A stretch of DNA of 6,794 nt. Source: a bacterium (lineage in GTDB: Bacteria; Patescibacteriota; Minisyncoccia; UBA6257; 2-01-FULL-56-20). This document shows, in pieces, positions 5,015 to 6,794 of this stretch (position 1 is its first letter; every line of letters starts with the position of its first letter). Position numbers and translations under genes: made by a program. The stretch spans positions 1 through 6,794 of the forward strand of contig JAKAGE010000041.1 in the NCBI GenBank assembly GCA_021817655.1, given 5' to 3'. The notes under the pieces are model-generated. The model saw nothing but the letters and a program-made list of their open reading frames with translations, did not search any database and was not told the origin of the DNA.

Positions 5015-5587
5015 ATGAAAATAGCCGACCAGACGGCGGATGGGTTGATACTTAAAGACGGGAACGCGGGGGTAATAACCGTTGGGGGAGTAGCCGTGCT
5101 GGCCTCTATCGTTATAGGATTTTTTTCTTCATCGTTCGGCGCGATGACCATATGGATTGCTGTCGCGCTTTTCATTTTAGGATTAGGGGTTATATTATTC
5201 GGATCTTCGATAATCATAACCGCCAGTAAGGCAAGTGGACGGATTGTGTATCAGAAAAAGCGACTCGTGGGATCAAGCTCTTCGATATATAATATCGCCG
5301 ATATACTTCGCATTGAAACACGGACGTCGTGGCGCACCGTCGGCAGCACACTTCGAGGAAATTCGCTTCAGCAGGTCCCCGTATCGCAATCAATCATCGC
5401 TTTTAAAGATGGCCAGGAGTTGCCATTGGGCCATCAAACGAATTCTTTCGGTCCATTTTCCGGGCCAGCGATCTTGGCGGAAGGGCCCGGGAAAGAAGCT
5501 TCCATCGCAAATCAGGTCGCGTTATTTTTCGGGGTACCATTCCAAGAAGTTGCACCTCCGGCCGAATCGGTGAATACCAACCTGTAA
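5015..5587 (+). CDS. two-helix membrane protein with a soluble C-terminal domain, ATA-rich, function unknown
   Basis: The 190-residue protein has two membrane segments (about 18-37 and 43-68) joined by a very short loop, so both ends should lie on the same side, probably cytoplasmic. Residues 70-190 look like a small beta-rich domain: a strand pair with the basic patch GRIVYQKKRL (75-84), NIADILRIE (93-101), IIAFKDGQELPL (127-138), and a final helix IANQVALFFGVPF (164-176). This layout resembles bacterial PH-like membrane proteins and the two-helix-plus-domain layout of Ycf4; it is an architectural comparison, not a family assignment. Codon use differs sharply from the neighbours: 10 of 21 isoleucines are ATA, against one in all of ftsH. 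The next gene starts two bases after its stop, so the two form an operon. The likely start is ATG 5015, directly behind an extended -10 promoter. Confidence 0.8.
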   Translation: MKIADQTADGLILKDGNAGVITVGGVAVLASIVIGFFSSSFGAMTIWIAVALFILGLGVILFGSSIIITASKASGRIVYQKKRLVGSSSSIYNIADILRIETRTSWRTVGSTLRGNSLQQVPVSQSIIAFKDGQELPLGHQTNSFGPFSGPAILAEGPGKEASIANQVALFFGVPFQEVAPPAESVNTNL

Positions 5588-5589
5588 AA

Positions 5590-5907
5590 ATGCCCAACAA
5601 CACTGTCGCGCAAGATCAGGACGAAAGCAAGCCGGAGGCCAAAGAAAGCGTGGGTGAGAAAATAGTTTCCACCGCTTATAAGATCGAGGGATGGGAGACC
5701 AGGATCAGCGCAATCATCAACTTTGTTGTGGGTACAGTATTTCTTTTAATCGCAGGCGTTCTCTCTTTGTTTTTTAAAAGTGTTCTCCTGCTGGTAGTTG
5801 CTTCGCCGATCATTATTCTCACCTTCCTTGGTGGATGGTATTACTGGCGACGCGGGAAAGTGCTCGTAAGGGAAGGAAAATTTTCCGCGCCCTGGAAAGT
5901 AGATTGA
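5590..5907 (+). CDS. small two-helix membrane protein, function unknown
   Basis: The 105-residue protein begins with a charged, Glu/Lys/Asp-rich tail (about 1-37), then two membrane segments (about 41-61 and 64-84) with a tight turn, then a basic end (WRRGKVLVREGK). Both ends are probably cytoplasmic by the positive-inside rule. I do not recognise a family. The ATG lies two bases after the stop of the preceding gene and has no SD, so translation is probably coupled to it, and the pair may form one membrane complex. Codons are more A/T-ending than in ftsH. No clear terminator follows on this strand; the hairpin at 5992-6019 has its T run only on the opposite strand. Confidence 0.75.
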   Translation: MPNNTVAQDQDESKPEAKESVGEKIVSTAYKIEGWETRISAIINFVVGTVFLLIAGVLSLFFKSVLLLVVASPIIILTFLGGWYYWRRGKVLVREGKFSAPWKVD

Positions 5908-5980
5908 TTCCTGTCACGGCACCCGTAAAAGGTTCTCATAGCATCCACGAGCCCGCTCCGCTTGATCAAAAATATTGCCC

Positions 5981-6019
5981 TAAATAAAAAACGCCCCGGC
6001 GGTGTTGGCCGCCGGAGCG
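5981..6019 (-). terminator. strong intrinsic terminator of the 6029-6385 gene
   Basis: Read on the minus strand, CGCTCCGGCGG (6019-6009) pairs with CCGCCGGGGCG (6002-5992) across a six-base loop, then TTTTTTATTTA follows. In the minus-strand RNA the one irregular position is a U-G wobble, while in the plus-strand RNA it would be a C-A mismatch with no U tract. The terminator therefore serves the minus strand. It begins nine bases after the gene's stop. Confidence 0.9.
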
Positions 6020-6028
6020 CGTGAACGT

Positions 6029-6385
6029 CTAGGAAAAAAGTGAAAGAACTTTCCCGCTGATCGTTGTCGGCTTGGTGCCGATCGGCAGCCACCACTGCGG
6101 GATATCCCGATGAAGCATCGTCGATTTATTCCGCCGTCGAGAAGAGATCGTCACGCCGAAACTGCGTTCGACCATGGTTCCGCCGACAAACTTCCACACC
6201 GTAAAGTCCTTGCCGGTAAAATCTTCGATGCTGTTTTTGGAATGCCGTTCGAACCTGACAACGCACCCTTCGTCCCGCATCGCACGGAGAATTTTCTCGA
6301 CTTCTTCTTCCAACTGAAGACCGTATCCCGCGAATCGTTCGCTATGACGCGAAAGAAATGCGGATCGTTTTTCTTTCCACTTCAT
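6029..6385 (-). CDS. uncharacterised 118-residue soluble protein
   Basis: The start is ATG at 6385, not the upstream in-frame ATG at 6424: GGAGGTGTT directly precedes 6385, and the promoter boxes at 6415-6443 cover the upstream start. The protein is soluble. Residues 1-18 are basic, 22-38 form a charged helix (LQLEEEVEKILRAMRDEG), and 40-118 look like a compact alpha/beta domain: VVRFERHSKNSIEDFTGKDF (42-61), RSFGVTISSRR (74-84), DIPQWWLPIGTKP (94-106). The pattern of acidic residues before a GxDF strand followed by a strand ending in a Ser/Arg-rich turn recalls PD-(D/E)XK nuclease-like folds, but the catalytic E-x-K is not visible, so this is only a lead. It is a single-gene transcription unit with its own promoter, SD and terminator, lying between an operon of membrane genes and an ABC transporter gene. 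Confidence 0.85.
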   Translation of the reverse strand: MKWKEKRSAFLSRHSERFAGYGLQLEEEVEKILRAMRDEGCVVRFERHSKNSIEDFTGKDFTVWKFVGGTMVERSFGVTISSRRRNKSTMLHRDIPQWWLPIGTKPTTISGKVLSLFS

Positions 6386-6394
6386 AACACCTCC
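6386..6394 (-). promoter_or_regulatory. Shine-Dalgarno site fixing the start at 6385
   Basis: GGAGGTGTT lies immediately before the ATG on the minus strand. It is the strongest SD in the window and decides for the 118-residue form over the longer 131-residue frame. Confidence 0.8.
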
Positions 6395-6414
6395 GATGCA
6401 TGAAATCTGCCTGC

Positions 6415-6443
6415 ATTTTACCATTTAACAGACGAATTGGCAA
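6415..6443 (-). promoter_or_regulatory. sigma70-type promoter of the 6029-6385 gene
   Basis: On the minus strand TTGCCA (6438-6443) and TAAAAT (6415-6420) are exactly 17 bases apart, each one mismatch from consensus, and TGG before the -10 box makes it an extended -10 element. Transcription should begin near 6408, giving a leader of about 23 bases that contains the SD. Confidence 0.8.
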
Positions 6444-6453
6444 ATTGAAGTTA

Positions 6454-6479
6454 GCGCGAGAATTCACCGTATTCCGCGC
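6454..6479 (-). terminator. hairpin just after the ABC ATPase gene
   Basis: GCGCGGAAT (6479-6471 on the minus strand) pairs with ATTC and CGCGC (6463-6454), leaving one bulged base at 6459 and a seven-base loop. It begins two bases after the stop codon. The following TAACTTCAATTTG is only weakly U-rich, so termination may be partial; an mRNA-stabilising 3' hairpin is the alternative. Confidence 0.45.
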
Positions 6480-6481
6480 TG

Positions 6482-6793
6482 CTATTTAAAGAACTCCCTC
6501 CGCACCCCCATCACCTCATGGGCAAACGCCGCTTCGTTCTCGCGCCGTGGACGGGGAAGGTCGATCGAAAAAATATGGTCAACGGTGCGATCCTTGATGA
6601 GGATCACCTGATCCGCGAGCGAAACCGCTTCCTCGATGAGGTGCGACACCACGACGATCGTCTTTTTCGTCTCCATCCAGATGGCAATGACGTCCTTATG
6701 CAGCTCCTCCGTCGTCTTGGGGTCCAGCGCCGAGAACGGCTCGTCGAGCAGGAGTACCTCGGGCTCGACGGCGAGCGCACGGGCGATGCCGAC
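6482..6793 (-). CDS. ABC transporter ATP-binding protein, SsuB/TauB type, C-terminal part
   Basis: About 103 residues of the C-terminal end are visible; the N terminus with Walker A and most of the signature motif lies beyond the right edge. The visible part starts inside the segment after the LSGGxxQR signature (VGIARALAVEP), followed by Walker B with catalytic Glu (VLLLDEP), the D-loop SALD, and the H-loop VVVSH. The later IDLPRPRRE is typical of the nitrate/sulfonate/taurine importer ATPases (SsuB, TauB, NrtD). It powers uptake or export by a membrane permease, probably encoded upstream on the same strand. Substrate cannot be told from this part. The ATG at 6676 within this frame is an internal methionine (TWMETKK-like context), not the start. 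Confidence 0.92.
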   Translation of the reverse strand, partial: VGIARALAVEPEVLLLDEPFSALDPKTTEELHKDVIAIWMETKKTIVVVSHLIEEAVSLADQVILIKDRTVDHIFSIDLPRPRRENEAAFAHEVMGVRREFFK

Positions 6794-6794
6794 G

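Noticed and set aside
5992..6019. The hairpin as a terminator for the plus-strand operon ending at 5907
   Set aside because: On the plus strand the stem has a C-A mismatch and no T run follows; the A run before it acts as a U tract only on the minus strand.
6110..6403. 97-codon plus-strand frame opposite the 6029-6385 gene
   Set aside because: It is antisense to a gene with promoter, SD and terminator, and lacks its own SD or recognisable motif.
6386..6424. N-terminal extension of the 6029-6385 gene to an ATG at 6424
   Set aside because: The extension would start upstream of the predicted transcription start, and the strong SD sits before the internal ATG at 6385.

Overview
The window holds seven complete protein genes, two genes cut by the window edges and two tRNA genes, packed tightly with short intergenic gaps. 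Most genes use G/C-ending codons heavily, which creates long meaningless antisense ORFs. The mix of one FtsH, many small unrecognised membrane proteins, tRNA genes without an encoded CCA, a tRNA-Ile with a UAU anticodon and a minimal flavin electron-transfer module suggests a small-genome bacterium, most likely Patescibacteria/Candidate Phyla Radiation (Parcubacteria-like). That assignment is an inference from gene style, not from a marker gene.

Left part (1-2101, + strand): the end of an FMN-binding-domain protein with an SGAT flavinylation motif, then a fusion of an RnfD/NqrB-like membrane domain with a ferredoxin-reductase-like FAD/NAD(P)H domain, then a small membrane-anchored Ser/Ala/Pro-rich protein ending in a Gly/Asp tail. 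Together they look like a compact system that takes electrons from NAD(P)H, passes them through a membrane domain and delivers them to an FMN domain outside the cytoplasmic membrane. Stop and start codons overlap or lie close together, so this is probably one operon.

Middle (2102-3996, + strand): ftsH, the membrane AAA+ zinc protease, with its own consensus sigma70-type promoter. Its very short leader has no Shine-Dalgarno sequence and instead carries a sense copy of the 16S rRNA 3'-end (anti-SD) sequence.

Next (4023-4928): tRNA-Ile(UAU) on the minus strand; upstream of it, also on the minus strand, a 200-residue membrane-anchored helical protein; then tRNA-Gly(UCC) on the plus strand, divergent from that gene.

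Right part (5015-6794): two small membrane-protein genes on the plus strand, the first unusually rich in ATA isoleucine codons; a strong minus-strand terminator; a 118-residue uncharacterised gene with a clear promoter and SD; and at the edge the C-terminal end of an SsuB/TauB-type ABC transporter ATPase. The points most worth a second look are the two-gene flavin relay, the UAU tRNA-Ile close to an ATA-rich gene, and the unusual translation starts (anti-SD leader, candidate leaderless starts, stop/start chaining).
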